From Russula earlei (taxonomy: Eukaryota > Basidiomycota > Agaricomycetes > Russulales > Russulaceae), in contig JAGFNK010000283.1 in NCBI GenBank assembly GCA_025769875.1, positions 1 through 64,000 of the forward strand: 64,000 bases of DNA, given 5' to 3'. Both the position numbers and the translations under genes were made by a program. The notes beneath the pieces were generated by a model. That model was given only the letters and a program-made list of their open reading frames with translations, did no database searches and had not been told where the DNA came from. This document shows, one piece after another, positions 20,915 through 32,042 of the stretch (position 1 is the first letter of the stretch; each line of letters begins with the position of its first letter).

Positions 20915-21299
20915 GAAACCGTAGGCACATCCCCTCCGCCAAGAGCTTCCGAGGTTCTGTGAGGTCCTTGTCCACGTCAGAACGTCGCTTTAAGTTGCGC
21001 CAGGCCAAATCTTGCCATCAGTTTGCGGCATGGAGAGCCATTTTGAATTCGCGAATAAATCGGAACATTACGATATTGCTGATGCTGTCAAGCCGGTCGA
21101 AGAAAATTGTTGCGTTGCTACTCTGTCGAGGACAGTTGAACAGAGCGGAGACGTTCAGCTGAGTCCCGCGGAGTGTGCGCGACGGGCAACGGGCCCGGAC
21201 CCGTGTGGTCTCTCCATAAAGCCGCCGAAATTCTCATCTCTCCAACGACCAACCACATGTTTCCCGAGGCGCCAACACCCTGACTTTTCCGCCGTTGTA

Positions 21300-22165
21300 C
21301 TCATCACCCAGTCGGCTCATAACCTGTACCACATCGATGTCAGTACGAACCTCAAGCTCTCCCAACCCCGCGCCTCGTGCGGTCAATCTACCGTTGTTTA
21401 GGAGCACATGAATGACATGTCCGTCAAGCTCTTTGGGGAAAATTAGCCATACAAGGGATGATTCGTGAGCAACGTATCATATCTCAGAGGAGTCGGACAT
21501 TGAGTGTACATCCCCGTCCGTCCTCAAACATTGCCACGGCTCATCCTGACTTCCATCTTGACAAGTGCCTCGACCACGGTGAATCCCTCCTCATTGAAAA
21601 CACGACCACCTACGTGTGGATTATGGAAGTTGTTTTCCTTATCCGTACTCTCAAAGCCAACTTGAACAGTGTTGCTCGATCTCGCCCTTTATGCTCGAAG
21701 ATGCAGCCGTGGTCTAATTATCGTAGAAACGGTTGCCTCCCCAGGTCACTCCAAATCGTGTCGGATACGGACTACTGCTTTTTTGCTTGCATTTCGCGGA
21801 CCGGGAGTGGTACGTCGCGATGCTTGGTCCTCTGTTCACTGCTACGATGTTGACGCCAGGTAACTTCGAAGATGGAAATGAACGCCGTTACAACATCGAC
21901 ATTCCCATCTTTATTTCGTGATCGGTGGGCACTCGGCAAAAAAATGATGACAGACGTCCTTCGTCTTCGACCTTGCAAATACAGTAGCGCGGTCCGATCC
22001 TGCATGGCACTGTACACAAATATGAACAAATGTTTCACGTGGCAGAGCCAGAGAGGGACATGGTCGGCGAAGGAGACTTGGCGGTTTCTTCCGCGATAAC
22101 AGGACATTCTTGGCCAGCTCCCACACAACGACTTTGGGCCGATTCAATTGTGATCAAGGGGCAGT
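21300..22165 (-). pseudogene. Unknown gene U, copy 1
   Basis: Four copies of this unit are in the window. Reading minus, the blocks are: KVVVWELAKNVLLSRKKPPS, then LRRPCPSLALPRETFVHICVQC, then (next exon) a block matching AVNRGPSIATY of other copies, then FNEEGFTVVEALVKMEVRMS, YDTLL and finally LTARGAGLGELEV. Blocks fall in different frames, as exons would, but donor and acceptor sites are poor and single-base differences break some of them. I do not recognise the protein. The duplicated copies at 32974-33827, 34046-34864 and 49270-50140 share the same block order. Confidence 0.4.
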
Positions 22166-22384
22166 CGGAGATTCAAAAAAAAAAAAACTTGCTGTACTGT
22201 TCACATACGTTGGTACACTTGGCACGGAGCAAGAGACGCCGAGCTCTCGAATGAATCCAACATTCCTTCCTGGCCTCAGGCGCCTCCCTTTCCCCTCGTG
22301 TCGATATGCTGATATACACAACCGGTTCTCCCCTTACAGTCACGTGGCCCCTGTTCATCTCCCAGTCTGCCTGCCTCGTCCACA

Positions 22385-22392
22385 TATAAAAT
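22385..22392 (+). promoter_or_regulatory. TATA box of the zinc-finger gene, copy A
   Basis: TATAAAAT, 116 nt upstream of the ATG at 22501. The same octamer and almost the same spacing (117 nt) recur in copy B at 50505-50512. Confidence 0.6.
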
Positions 22393-22500
22393 CAAGGCTA
22401 GCATGGTCGCTTAGTCGATGATGGGTAAATGCCTCATCCCCGGATTCGCCATCTTGTTACCGCAGCTTGCACATCTCTCCACCCATACTTGTTCTCATCG

Positions 22501-23121
22501 ATGGACCATAGTGATCTAGTCCAGGAACGTTCACCTCATGTGGTCAGCTGCGAAAGCCAATGGTCGCTTGTTGGCTTGAATCTCTCTGATAGCTGGCAGG
22601 TACGCCTTCCAAGGCATTCACTATCATAACTTATGTCAACATCAACATAGATTTATCCGGTGCAAGATACACCCTTGAATTATATTCCTTCACAGCCAAT
22701 CACGCCAATGCCATCCCAGAATCCATTCACGCACACAACGTCTACACCTCCCCGGTCATGGGCATGTCCTCAATGTGGTAGGGGTTTTCAACGCAGGCAG
22801 GAGAGGGATCGACACCTCCGGATCTACCTTCCATACTCAATCTATTGCCCATCTTTGCGTTGTGTATGGAGAGGTGATCGCACCGACAGCCTCGCAAGGC
22901 ATTGGAGGAATACACATATCAACCATGGTCCAGTTCCTGGGTTGCAGCAAAGTCAAATCTATGACCCAACGAGACTTGTGAGGTTGATCCTTTATGGTGC
23001 CTTGACTGTCGAGGAGGCGGGATTGATTGCATTGTCAATTGTCGTATATAGGGCAAGAGAGTTGGACAGAGTGGATCTATGGCGGAACGGGTGGGGCCGT
23101 CGAATGAGGTTTGGACAGTAA
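22501..23121 (+). CDS. C2H2 zinc-finger protein, 189 aa, copy A
   Basis: Two exons, 22501-22599 and 22651-23121, separated by a 51-nt GT-AG intron in phase 0 (DSWQ|IYPVQ). Residues about 70-93 form a first finger (CPQCGRGFQRRQERDRHLR) and the next 30 a second one, C-x4-C-x12-H-x4-H (RCVWRGDRTDSLARHWRNTH). This pairing, with WRGDR between the second cysteines and the histidines, is common in mushroom nuclear proteins. The C terminus holds a helix-rich segment (RLVRLILYGALTVEEAGLIA) and ends in a basic patch. Likely a DNA-binding regulator in the nucleus; targets unknown. Copy B encodes the same length with only a handful of residue changes, while the flanks differ by many indels. A TATA box lies 116 nt upstream. 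Confidence 0.75.
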
Positions 23122-23447
23122 GTTCCCTGACTTGGCCAGTGTCGCCTCCCCCTCTGTTCTCTGCCTGTACTCTATCTCTCTGAAAAAGATTTTATACTTT
23201 AGATCCGCACGATTATATGCTTATTAGAGGTCTCCAGCATTTGTTACTGTTGGATGCTGACTGTAGTAATATGAAGATCGCGAGCATGCTTTTTGTACAC
23301 ACGATGGAGTGTTTTTAGTTTTGGATATGGATATGTTTCTAGGATATAATGTGTTTATGATGGATGGAGGTTGTCACAGGACTCGAGGTTGTTCCGATTC
23401 CAATGGTATTCCTCCCTCATATGCGATGCCACCACCAAGTGACAAGG

Positions 23448-23565
23448 TCAGCCTGGACGTTTAGTGGCCGCAGCGTTCTGCTTCTTTGAGAGCGTTTTGG
23501 CCATGGCGGGCAGTGCCATCACATCCCGGATTTGTGGACGTTCCTTTCTGTCCCATGGGCACATT
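23448..23565 (-). pseudogene. C-terminal remnant of the small gene intact at 51523-51866
   Basis: Only the last exon part remains (WDRKERPQIRDVMALPAMAK, then SKKQNAAATKRPG and a stop). The deletion that removed about 470 bp from copy A took the first exon and the intron. Confidence 0.55.
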
Positions 23566-23949
23566 CCCATGATCACACGGCGAGGACTGTGGAAGGTTCT
23601 CAAAAAAAAAAAATGCGTGCTTGGTGGAAGGGAAGTGCCCGTATGACGGCATGCTTGACCCACGGAAGCGCCGTAGGCTCCCACGATATCAATATACTGT
23701 ATACCAAATCATAGCGCTTATTCTGCGAGCCTGGCGGAAGGACAGTAATAATTTTAAAAAACTTCACGCGCCGTCCTGTGCTACGCGTGGATACACGTTC
23801 AACCATTTTTCGTATTCTCATACCACGCTAACGTCAAATTTAGTAGCAATACAGCAGCCTCTCATGCGCTATCAACGTGCCAACCCGAGCTTCCTTCAGA
23901 TTAATCCGAGTCGCCATCGGTTTTCATCTAACGTATTTACGTGCCCACC

Positions 23950-24480
23950 GCGTACCACGTCACACCCCCGCAAGCACTATCGGCTCCTTCCTCATCGTTG
24001 ACTGCAAGTAAAGTCGTGGCGTGGCAAACACCTGTCCATCGTTGTCGCACTGGATACTGTAAGGCGTCATTCCAACGCCGTGCTATCTTATCTCTTCACA
24101 TACAGTCATGGCGGTTGTCATATCCTTCGTTTTTTTTTTCTTATCTGGAATGACAGTTGGAGGACGGTGATCGACCAGCGTCTATCCATATAATCCACAG
24201 CTCCATTTCTTGATCCGGGCGGCCTGTGGCATAAAGCTGTGTGCCTGCTCTCTCCTGTGTGTATTTCCGTTTATTTGTTTGTTTGCTCGCTTGCATGCTC
24301 GCCTGTCCGCGCCGCATACCTCCGCTGATAGCATGAGCGATTATCAATGGTGCGCTTCTTCTTCTCAAGGTTCTTCCAAGTATTCTGGAGTCTCGGACGG
24401 ACCACCGTTTCTCTGGGAAGCACCCCGTCGTGGCGACCTGGCCCTCCCCCGGTTTTGTGCACCAGGGCCTCCAGGTTCTT
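23950..24480 (+). pseudogene. Membrane-protein family TMF, decayed copy in duplication A
   Basis: Shows the family's blocks in order: a stub of exon 1 (KVVAWQTPV), a weak membrane exon ending in LIWNDSWRT (about 24115-24165), and the third-exon block ILESRTDHRFSGK (about 24380). The first exon is shortened and the frame breaks several times. Best judged by comparison with the intact copies at 56062 and 59077. Confidence 0.5.
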
Positions 24481-24639
24481 TGGGAATCCACCCCCACCTT
24501 ATCGCCTTCCATTCCACAACACTGGAGCACTTTCCGCGTTCCATCCAAACCCGTAATCTGGCTGGAGTTGTCCAGTGTTCCCGCTTCGCCCCCCCTTCAC
24601 GTCTTACCCTGGGTTCTGCGCCATGACGGTTCCTCCTTT

Positions 24640-25158
24640 TGTTTTGATATCGTCATTGTTGACTGCGCCTCCACCTACGCATTGCCCCGCCGTCACAGCA
24701 TCTACGACCATGTCCTTCTTCCTCGACCAGGTATACCAGGCGCCGGGATGCGATATGACTATTTCGGTCGATCGTGAGGACGAAACTTGCTCTACTGCAG
24801 CAAGCTGGTTCCAATGCGAGCCTGAAACCGACCTTCGGGTTCGCTTTATCGAAACGATCGTCTTTTGTGCCGTGCACGGCGAGCGACGGACTTTTGAGGC
24901 CCATCCCTGAGAAATCATGCGCCGGCCCCTCGTATCGCTCGCTCACTCAGGTGTGGCATTTCGATCAAGACCATGTTCATGCTTGACCTGCTGCGGAATG
25001 GAATCAAGGTGGGCTGCCCCATCGCTGCGTTACTAAGTCCACCCGTGTTCGAGCGGAGGAGGCACAGAAAGGGAAGTACAATAGATCAAGGCACCAGGAT
25101 TTGCGACAAGGACTGGGCAGTGTGCATATTATTTTGGTGCGGACAGTGAAAACACCCG
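24640..25158. repeat. Conserved block near the right end of the duplication (three copies)
   Basis: Present here, at 53090-53597 (direct) and 26010-26540 (inverted). One reading gives SFFLDQVYQAPGCDMTISVD then DETCSTAASWFQCEP; the opposite strand gives NSHIASRRLVYLVE. Both stay partly open in all three copies. I cannot tell which strand is coding. Confidence 0.5.
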
Positions 25159-26009
25159 GGCCGGGATATGACCCTTGGCTTTGCCACGGCGACTGAACTC
25201 GAAGATGAGGACCTCGTCATTCTCATCAATCGACCGGTTGTCCCGACACAATAAGAACCAGCCACATCCACCGCGACAAGAATCAACCATAACCAACACC
25301 ATAGATCGCTGGTCGAAGCCACCCAGGACAAGGCCCTAAGACGAGACTAGGACCTCCCGAAGGACTGAATGGAAAGACATGAGGTTTCATCCCAACTCTG
25401 AGCCCCCCCCCCACACACACAGGCTATCGACAGGGACGTTTCGTTTCGTTTCCCCTCATGTTCGAGTGCCTTCAGGTGGTCTCAGGACCGGATGCCATTT
25501 TGAAGCCTGGACGCTTACTCCGGTCCCACGATGGAGTCACCCTCTTGCACAAATTTTACTCCATGGACTCAGAATACATTTCAACGACACCATTATAACT
25601 CATAAAGTCACAATCCCTTACCCACGCTTTATGCTCCACGCCCTCCACGCACCGATCGAGGGTAGAGTCGGCACTAATGTATGTCTAGCCAACGCTTCAT
25701 GGCGACTGAACGTGCGCGATAGGATCCCAAAGAATTGACGTGTATGCTGCGGGATCCAAGCGTCAGGTGCCCCTGATCACCGCGTGCGAGTGCGGACCTT
25801 TCATCTGTTCTGCTTGAAACGGACAGCCTCAGTTACTTCACATCAGTTGGTGGTCGGTGGCAGGATGGCGGGGAATAGCCGCGAGGCGGTACTTTCATTA
25901 TTCGTGGCGTGGCGCCGATGCTCTTGCGCCCTCCTTGCCCTGCCCTCGCACCTACATGAAGCGAGCCCGTGGACGCAAGCAAAGCCCTACATCCTCACCA
26001 CTGTCCGCA
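25159..26009. other. Spacer between duplicated block and its inverted copy, nothing supported
   Basis: Only short frames without family resemblance. It forms the centre of an inverted repeat of about 5 kb (23.5-28.2 kb). Confidence 0.5.
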
Positions 26010-26583
26010 TCACAACTACCAACAACATGCACACTGCCCAGTCTTGTTGCAAATCATGGTGCCTTGATATATTATATCCCTTTCTGTGCCTCCTCCGCTC
26101 GAACACGGATGTGCTTAGGTACGCAGTGATGGGGCAACCAACTTCCGCAGCGGGTAAAGCACGGACATGCTTGTGATCGTAATACCACTCGATCGTCTTT
26201 ACCCATGCACCAGAGTGAACGAGTGACACTAGTGGCTGTCGCATGATCAGGGAGACGGACCTCAAAAGTCAGTCGCTCGCCGTGTACAAAAGATGATCGT
26301 TTCGATCAGGCGAACTATAGGAACCAGCTGCTGTAGTAGCGCAAGTGTCGTCTTCACGATCGATCGAGATAGTTATATCGCTTCCCGGCGCCTGGTGTAC
26401 CTGGTCGAGGGAGAAGGATATGGTCGTGGATACTGCGACGGCGGGGGGCAATGCATGGATGAATGCACAGTTAACGGTGATGATATCAAACAAAAGGAGA
26501 GACCGTCATGGCGCATAAACCGGATAGGGTAAGACGTGAAGAGGGAGCGAAGCAGGGAACACTACGGGTTGGATGGAACGCGG

Positions 26584-27015
26584 TGTTGAGATAACGAGTA
26601 GCCGAGGCGTTGACATGTCAGCTCAAACTGTCTGGGTGGTCCACAAGGCCTGGGGCACATAAGTGTTTCAGCTCAGTTGCTGCAACACATATGATAGCGA
26701 ATTGAGAGTATGATGTAAGACAATCGGTAGCTAGCACAAAGCAATTGTGAAAACAGTTTGATAGTAATTACAGATAAAATAATTAGGGACACTCTCAGAT
26801 ACTTAAGAGCATCATACATACAGTAGATACTTCAGTTTTGTCTCACAGAAGCTGAAGTAAGTACTTGCTATCTAACAATCTTATCAGTCGCTGATTACAC
26901 ATTGTAGTGATATTTTATTAGGTAAATATAACACAGTCTCATCTCACAGAAAACTGAATGATATCTTATTAGGTCTACTACAATCTAATCTATCTTATCA
27001 TTGCGCGATTCAACA
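26584..27015. mobile_element. Solo LTR, family B (432 bp, TSD CGCGG)
   Basis: AT-rich block starting TGTTGAGATAACG and ending GCGATTCAACA, flanked by CGCGG on both sides (26579-26583 and 27016-27020). It is absent from the matching place in duplication copies A and B, so it inserted after the inverted copy formed. No coding sequence inside. Confidence 0.9.
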
Positions 27016-27059
27016 CGCGGAGCGAGCTCTTGTCATGTGGAATGGAAAGCGGTAAGGTG

Positions 27060-27680
27060 GCTAGCTGGCGGCCCTTAAAGACCTAGAGGCGCTAGGGCCC
27101 AAAACCGGGGGAGGGCCAGGTCGTGGCGCTTCCCAGAGAAACAGTGGTCGGTTCAAAACTCCAGAATACTGGGGAGAGCGTTGAGAAGTTTTTCGGATAA
27201 TCGCTGACGCTATCAGCGGAGGTATGCAGCGCGGACGGGCGGGCGAGCGAGCATGCGAGCGAGCAAACAAGCAAATAAACGAAAACACACACATAGAGAC
27301 AACAGGCATACGGTTACTGTATAACACCGCAGGCCGGACCAGCCGACTTGGTGGTCCCGACAGATTTCATGGCTAGACGTTTAGACGCTGGTGGACCACC
27401 GTCCTCCAACTGTCATTCCAGATGAGAAAAAATGACGATATGACCGCTGGGGTGACTGTAGGTGAAGAGAAGGGAGATAAGAATGGGACCACGAGATAGC
27501 GCGACGTTGGAGTGACGCCTCAAACTATCTAGTGCGACAACGAGGGTATTAGTAGACAGGTGTTTGCCACGCCAGCTGTTTCGGGACGGCGTTCCCACAA
27601 CCTCACTCGCAGTCGCCAATGGTGACGATGAGGCAGGTGTCGATGGTGATGCTGAGGGGTGACATGGCACGCAGAGAGCA
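27060..27680 (-). pseudogene. Membrane-protein family TMF, decayed inverted copy
   Basis: On the minus strand: PKQLAWQTPVY (about 27580), then after a seven-base insertion LVVAL, an intron, and a membrane exon ending in FFLIWNDSWRTVVHQRL with a stop. The third-exon part (SGVLNRPLFLWEAP) is out of frame. The insertion introduces a TAA in exon 1. Confidence 0.5.
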
Positions 27681-28230
27681 CGTAAATCGTTGGATGAAAA
27701 TCGATGGCAGGAGCCTCGACTCGGAGTGATCTGAAGCTGGCACTTTGACAGAATTGACGTCAGCGTGGTACGGGAATACGAAAAACGGTTCGATGTGCAT
27801 CCGCGCGTGTTGGCATTCTGCGTAAGACAGGACGGCGGGTGATTTTTAAAAAAAAATACTGTTCTTCCGCCAGGCTCGCGGAATAGACGCCGCGGGTTTA
27901 TATTGAGATCGTGGGATGGATGAGGGGGCCAACGGCGCTTCTGGGCGTCGAGTTTGGCACTTCCCTTCCGTCCAGCACGCAAAAACACAAAAAGGTTTGA
28001 GAATCTTCCCCTGTTCTCGCCGTGTGATCACAGGAATGCGCTCCAGACGTAATCGTAGTGCCAATGAATGGAACGCCTTGTGGGAGGGAGTGGGACCAGG
28101 CGTGCCTTAAGCTTCGTCAGATCGTGCGACGAACCCTTCCCTCAGAGAAGGACAGCTTCAGAAAGACCCGGTCCGCTGGTGCACGGTTTCGACGAATATG
28201 AAAGGGGCTGCTATTCGTGCCGATGATGAA

Positions 28231-29640
28231 ACCAAGGATGACTGCGGTGAAAGAGAGTGCGCTGGAGGATTTGCGGGACTATTCTCTCACGGGGCTTGAT
28301 CTCCGCCCGATTTTTAGGAATTTTTGTGCCTAATTTTTTTGCATTCCATCGTCGTCGTGGAATGAGGCCGAGAGGGGGGAGCTGCTAGTAGGAGTGTGGA
28401 ACTGGAACTGCCAGTGGCGGAGCCCGGGGAATTCCGTGATGACCCTGGCAGCGTTGCTCGGAGCCTCGGACGCGTACGCGGTTGCCCATTCAGGCCTTCA
28501 GGCCTCACCACGCGCGATCACTCGGCCGGAGAGAGCTGTGCCTCCCGGTCTTTCACTTTTCATTATCTCCCTTTCCTTTGCCAACACCGCCTTGTCCCTC
28601 CGCAGCCTAGAAACAGTGGCATTCTCGATCATTCATCCTTCCTAGTTCCGGTTCGCCCCACTGGTAAATGGGCACGCCCGATCTTGGGTATGATTAGCCA
28701 TCACCAACGTCACCTGCGTCACGCGGCCGGATCCCATAGAACGCCACGTTCCACGTTGGGAACCGTCCCTCAGACCGGACCAGTCGCACACTCGCATTTC
28801 ATTCGCACCTCTTCTCAATGTTTCCATTTTCGACGCGATAGAACCCATATCTGATGTCCTCAATACCCCCACGGGGGAGCATATCCGTGCGACACGTCAT
28901 GGTTCACGGTTGCACGAAATGCATGTATGAACTTTCTGAAACTGAGGCAAGCCATGAGCGAGAAATACAAAAGTGGCAATGGCAGACGAAGGGTCTTCAC
29001 CGGCACCAAGAAACGGAGGTCGACCATCTCACCAAAGAGGTTTGCCCACCCGCCCCATCCTTCCCATTCATCGACCGATTGGCTGTAGCTTCCTCCGCAC
29101 GAAGATATATCCTGGAGAAGCGATTCGTCCTTAGTTCAACACTTCCATCTCCCCCAATTGTGGCGCCTGTCTCATCTTCTACATCACCCGACGCCCCGCA
29201 AGGGAGCAAGCTCCATGCGTGGCCTAGGCTTAGTGCGCAGCGCTCCACGCTGACTTGGGTGTGGAATCTGGCCCAGTCCATGCGGCGCAAGCATATACCC
29301 ACGAGTGATTAACGCCCAGCACCTTCTTGTCGGTCATCCGGGTCCGCGCGAGCCGCCGTGGCTCTCCACGACGCCGGACCGAAGAGGGCAACGTCATGGG
29401 CCCCGGCCGTGACACCGACATCTTCACCGAAGCGCGTGGTCCTTGTCTACTTCGCGCTCATGCCACCACCATCGCGTATGGCGCTCGTCCGGCGTCCTCC
29501 GAGTCGACCTTCCCCAGACGCAGACGCCCACTCACGGCCGTGAGGCAGTGAAGCCTCACGGTAGACACTAATTCCAACGTCCATTCACGACGCAGCACTC
29601 CGATTCCAATGATGCGCACCCCACTCATCTACACTGGGCG
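28231..29640 (+). other. Uncertain coding stretch
   Basis: Two adjoining plus-strand frames, 28396-28854 and 28854-29312, have balanced composition (for example ETEASHEREIQKWQWQTKGL and EVDHLTKEV), but I recognise no family and see no convincing start, stop or introns. The second half turns Ser/Pro-rich. It could be the degraded body of an unknown gene. Confidence 0.2.
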
Positions 29641-29839
29641 TACATGCATGTAATGTGCATGCCCCTATTGTGGTGCTAATTTATATACTGACGACATGTC
29701 GGCCCTCAATTAGTCAGGGAGAAAGTGAAACAAGATCGTCAAAGGCGCACTCGCTGCAGCGTCCTATGTCGCGGTCAAGGACGACAGCTGAGATACGGAT
29801 GAGGACCCGGAGGGGTGAACAGACTGATGCGGGAGGCAC

Positions 29840-30083
29840 TGACACTGCTGGCACGTGGACACCATGCTTACGGTGATGGAAAGGGCGGGTGTAAGAACGC
29901 AACGCAACGCGCCCCCGGTACCTCGTCTTCTCTCCTTCCACTGAGGTGCTTTTTCGCGATCCCTGACACTACTCTGGCACGTGGACACCATGCTTACGGT
30001 GATGGAGGGTGGGTGTGAGAACGCAACGCGCCCCCGGTGCCTCCTCTTTCTCTCCTTCCCCACTGAGGTGCTTTTTCGCGGTC
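29840..30083. repeat. Tandem duplication, two units of about 124 bp
   Basis: 29840-29963 and 29964-30083 share GGCACGTGGACACCATGCTT, GTGATGG and GCAACGCGCCCCCGGT and end in ACTGAGGTGCTTTTTCGCG, with a few substitutions and small indels. Confidence 0.9.
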
Positions 30084-30596
30084 CCACGCGTATAATATAC
30101 TCGCCACACTTCTTTATAATGATCTCACCGTCGACTGCTCCGCGGCGCTTCCTTTGACAAGGTCCGAGCATCGGATTCGCATACTGGGAGCGACATCCAT
30201 TCATCCATCATCTATGCCGAGCCGCAGCTCCCTTACTGTATTGTCCAGTACCGTATGTGGGACACAGAGTTAACCAGCGCCTCAATCTCAGCTCTCAACA
30301 CAAGGAACCAAGATCCCACCAAACTCCAACTCATCGTCTGGTAAAAACGTACGTGGTGTTAAATCCGAAGTGACTGATGGTCTCAGCTGCTTCTCTTCCG
30401 CAACGGGAATCGAGCAGGGAGATCTCGATCGATAGATCGAGGATCGCCCAGCATTGCCGCGTGCGTTTAGTGATGGTACACCTTCGATGGGAACGTGATC
30501 ACGTCGCGTGGCATCGAAGGGCCCGAGGCGCCCAACTGGGGTTTGCGGGGCCTTGGTGGCCTCGAGCGTGGAAGAACCGGCGCAGGCTCAGGTGTG

Positions 30597-30997
30597 TCAA
30601 CGCCCCGCTGGGAAGTGGCAGTCTCCATGTGGTTTTGGGATGCTTGCAAAGAGCGTCGTGAAGAAGTGTACGTCGTGCGCAGGTCGGAAAACGATATGGT
30701 GGACCTACCAGGTGACAGGAAGAGCGACGGCTCGGGTCCAATAGATGTGGTGATCAAACGACGGCGGACCCGTTTGCCATTCCAGATAATCAGAATGATT
30801 CCGACGATGATAGCAACGATGACTGTTGGTTAAGTGAAGAGAGATGAGATGGGAGTGAGGAGATGGAGAAAGGAAAGCACAGCGGCTGAGTGATGTAATA
30901 CAGTACCTAGTATGACGACGGGAACTTGCCAGGCCAGCTGTTTTGTAGAAACAATCCCGACGACCACGCCCGCCCTCGGTGATGGTGGTGAAGACAT
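30597..30997 (-). CDS. Membrane-protein family TMF, copy at 31 kb
   Basis: Small single-pass membrane protein of unknown role. Exon 1 (30997-30907) begins MSSPPSPRAG and ends STKQLAWQVPVVIL. An 84-nt intron (30906-30823) follows in phase 1, then exon 2 (30822-30709) with the membrane span VIVAIIVGIILIIWNGKRVR and the tail PEPSLFLSPG. After a second phase-1 donor (GTAGGT) the third exon reads VHFFTTLFASIPKP and stops at 30597-30599. The hydrophobic run of about 20 residues followed by Trp-Asn and Arg/Lys suggests the C terminus faces the cytosol. No signal peptide. A TATA-like TATAAATAC lies near 31158-31166. Exon phases and the LIWN motif agree with the copies at 56, 59 and 60.7 kb. The third exon acceptor is not certain. 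Confidence 0.55.
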
Positions 30998-31249
30998 GAT
31001 ATTCGGAGAGGGGGTAACTTGTCAAATGGCAGAACCAGCGCTTGATCGAGTTGCGACTGCAAGGAACTCTGGTACAGTTTTGCAATTGAATCAGTCCTAA
31101 GGGAGAGGGGGGAGAAAGGGCACTGATGACTGTGATCGCAGTACATTGATGAATTGTATTTATAACCACCCCAGATAACCCGGGCATGGAAGATGTGTAT
31201 GTCAAGCAGATAATGTCAGTGTCTGTGTACCTACGAAAGGTGAAGGCGA

Positions 31250-31930
31250 GTAGTGGATCAGGCGCAGGATTAAATTAAATCGATGACATGACATTCCTCG
31301 CGCCACAGGGGGCCCTGTCCTCACAAAAAAAAAAACCGGGAGAACGCCACCCGGTTGAGCGGCTGTGTTACCCCCGACTCTATGTTACCCTCCTTATCGT
31401 CCCTAGACCATGCGATCATCATGTCGTTGCTCAAACTTCGTGGGAAAATAAGCGAGCGCGCGGGCGCGGGCGGGTGTAGGCCGGTTAGGGCCCCGAACCT
31501 AACATAACATTCCTCGCGCCGCGCCACAGCCACTTTTGAAAGTTACGTGGACATCAACGTGCTCTGGTTCCGTCCTGCCTGATCAACGTCTCACAACCAT
31601 CAGCCAACGGCCAAATTCAATTCTCATTAGACGAACGGAGCTTGGTCCTTACTTGTAACCAAATTCTAAACTTTATACCTGTCATCCATCACTTCCAGAA
31701 AAAATGATGGACGACTCGCGCCCCGATATGCTCGATGGATGACGGGACAATGACCCTTATTAACTACTACGTGGGTTATTCGTCCCAAGATGGAAAGGAG
31801 TAGCGAGATAGTATATGCCACAGGCGGTCGAGTCATCCCGTTTATTGTTGGTCACGGTGGATCTGGTTTCAGCATTCCTTAGGCAGGAACATGTCCAATA
31901 ACGACAGCTGCACCCATCACATGCACATAC
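31250..31930. other. Intergenic, nothing supported
   Basis: Two copies of CATTCCTCGCGCC (31294 and 31509) bracket about 215 bp that include a run of A and a GC-rich end; they might mark an insertion, but I see no defining structure. Confidence 0.3.
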
Positions 31931-31942
31931 CTTCTGGAGCCT

Positions 31943-32042
31943 CTTTTCTCCTGCCGACACATGTCCGCTTTTCTCCTGCCGACACATGTCCGCTTTTCTC
32001 CTGCCGACACATGTCCGCTTTTCTCCTGCCGACACATGTCCG
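31943..32042. repeat. Tandem repeat, four perfect 25-bp units
   Basis: The unit is CTTTTCTCCTGCCGACACAT plus GTCCG, four times without change. The 25-bp period is not a multiple of three, so a protein reading cycles through three frames (GRRKADMCRQEKSGHVSAGE on the minus strand). Perfect identity indicates recent expansion. Confidence 0.97.

Larger units (their letters stand above)
16769..25158. repeat. Segmental duplication, copy A (direct repeat of 44877-53597)
   Basis: From CACTTTTCTTCTCACCCCCT on, this 8.4 kb runs collinear with 44877-53597 in the same orientation, with many substitutions and small indels and a few larger ones. Copy A lacks about 470 bp present at 51630-52090, and copy B lacks about 170 bp of the 24.36-24.60 kb part. 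It carries a decayed minus-strand gene at 19 kb, a plus-strand gene remnant at 20.3-20.9 kb, one copy of the unknown gene U, the zinc-finger gene and a decayed membrane-protein gene. No LTRs or TIRs bound it. Confidence 0.93.
26010..28230. repeat. Inverted partial copy of the duplication's right part
   Basis: Read on the minus strand, this region follows the order of 51.93-53.57 kb and 23.55-25.15 kb: GGGTCTTTCTGAAGCTGTCC, then GATCACACGGCGAG, the membrane-gene remnant, then the conserved block of 24.64-25.16 kb. It includes sequence that copy A has lost (28.04-28.2 kb matches 51.95-52.09 kb), so it derives from an undeleted copy. A solo LTR is inserted at 26584-27015. Confidence 0.85.

Noticed and set aside
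16769..25158. Giant transposon (Starship or Helitron) explanation for the duplication
   Set aside because: No tyrosine recombinase, Rep/helicase, TIR, LTR or TSD found at or inside the borders.
31288..31520. SINE-like insertion between two CATTCCTCGCGCC words
   Set aside because: No box A/B promoter or tail structure could be shown; the repeats are short.
31943..32042. CRISPR-like array
   Set aside because: The units are directly contiguous without spacers and the genome is fungal.
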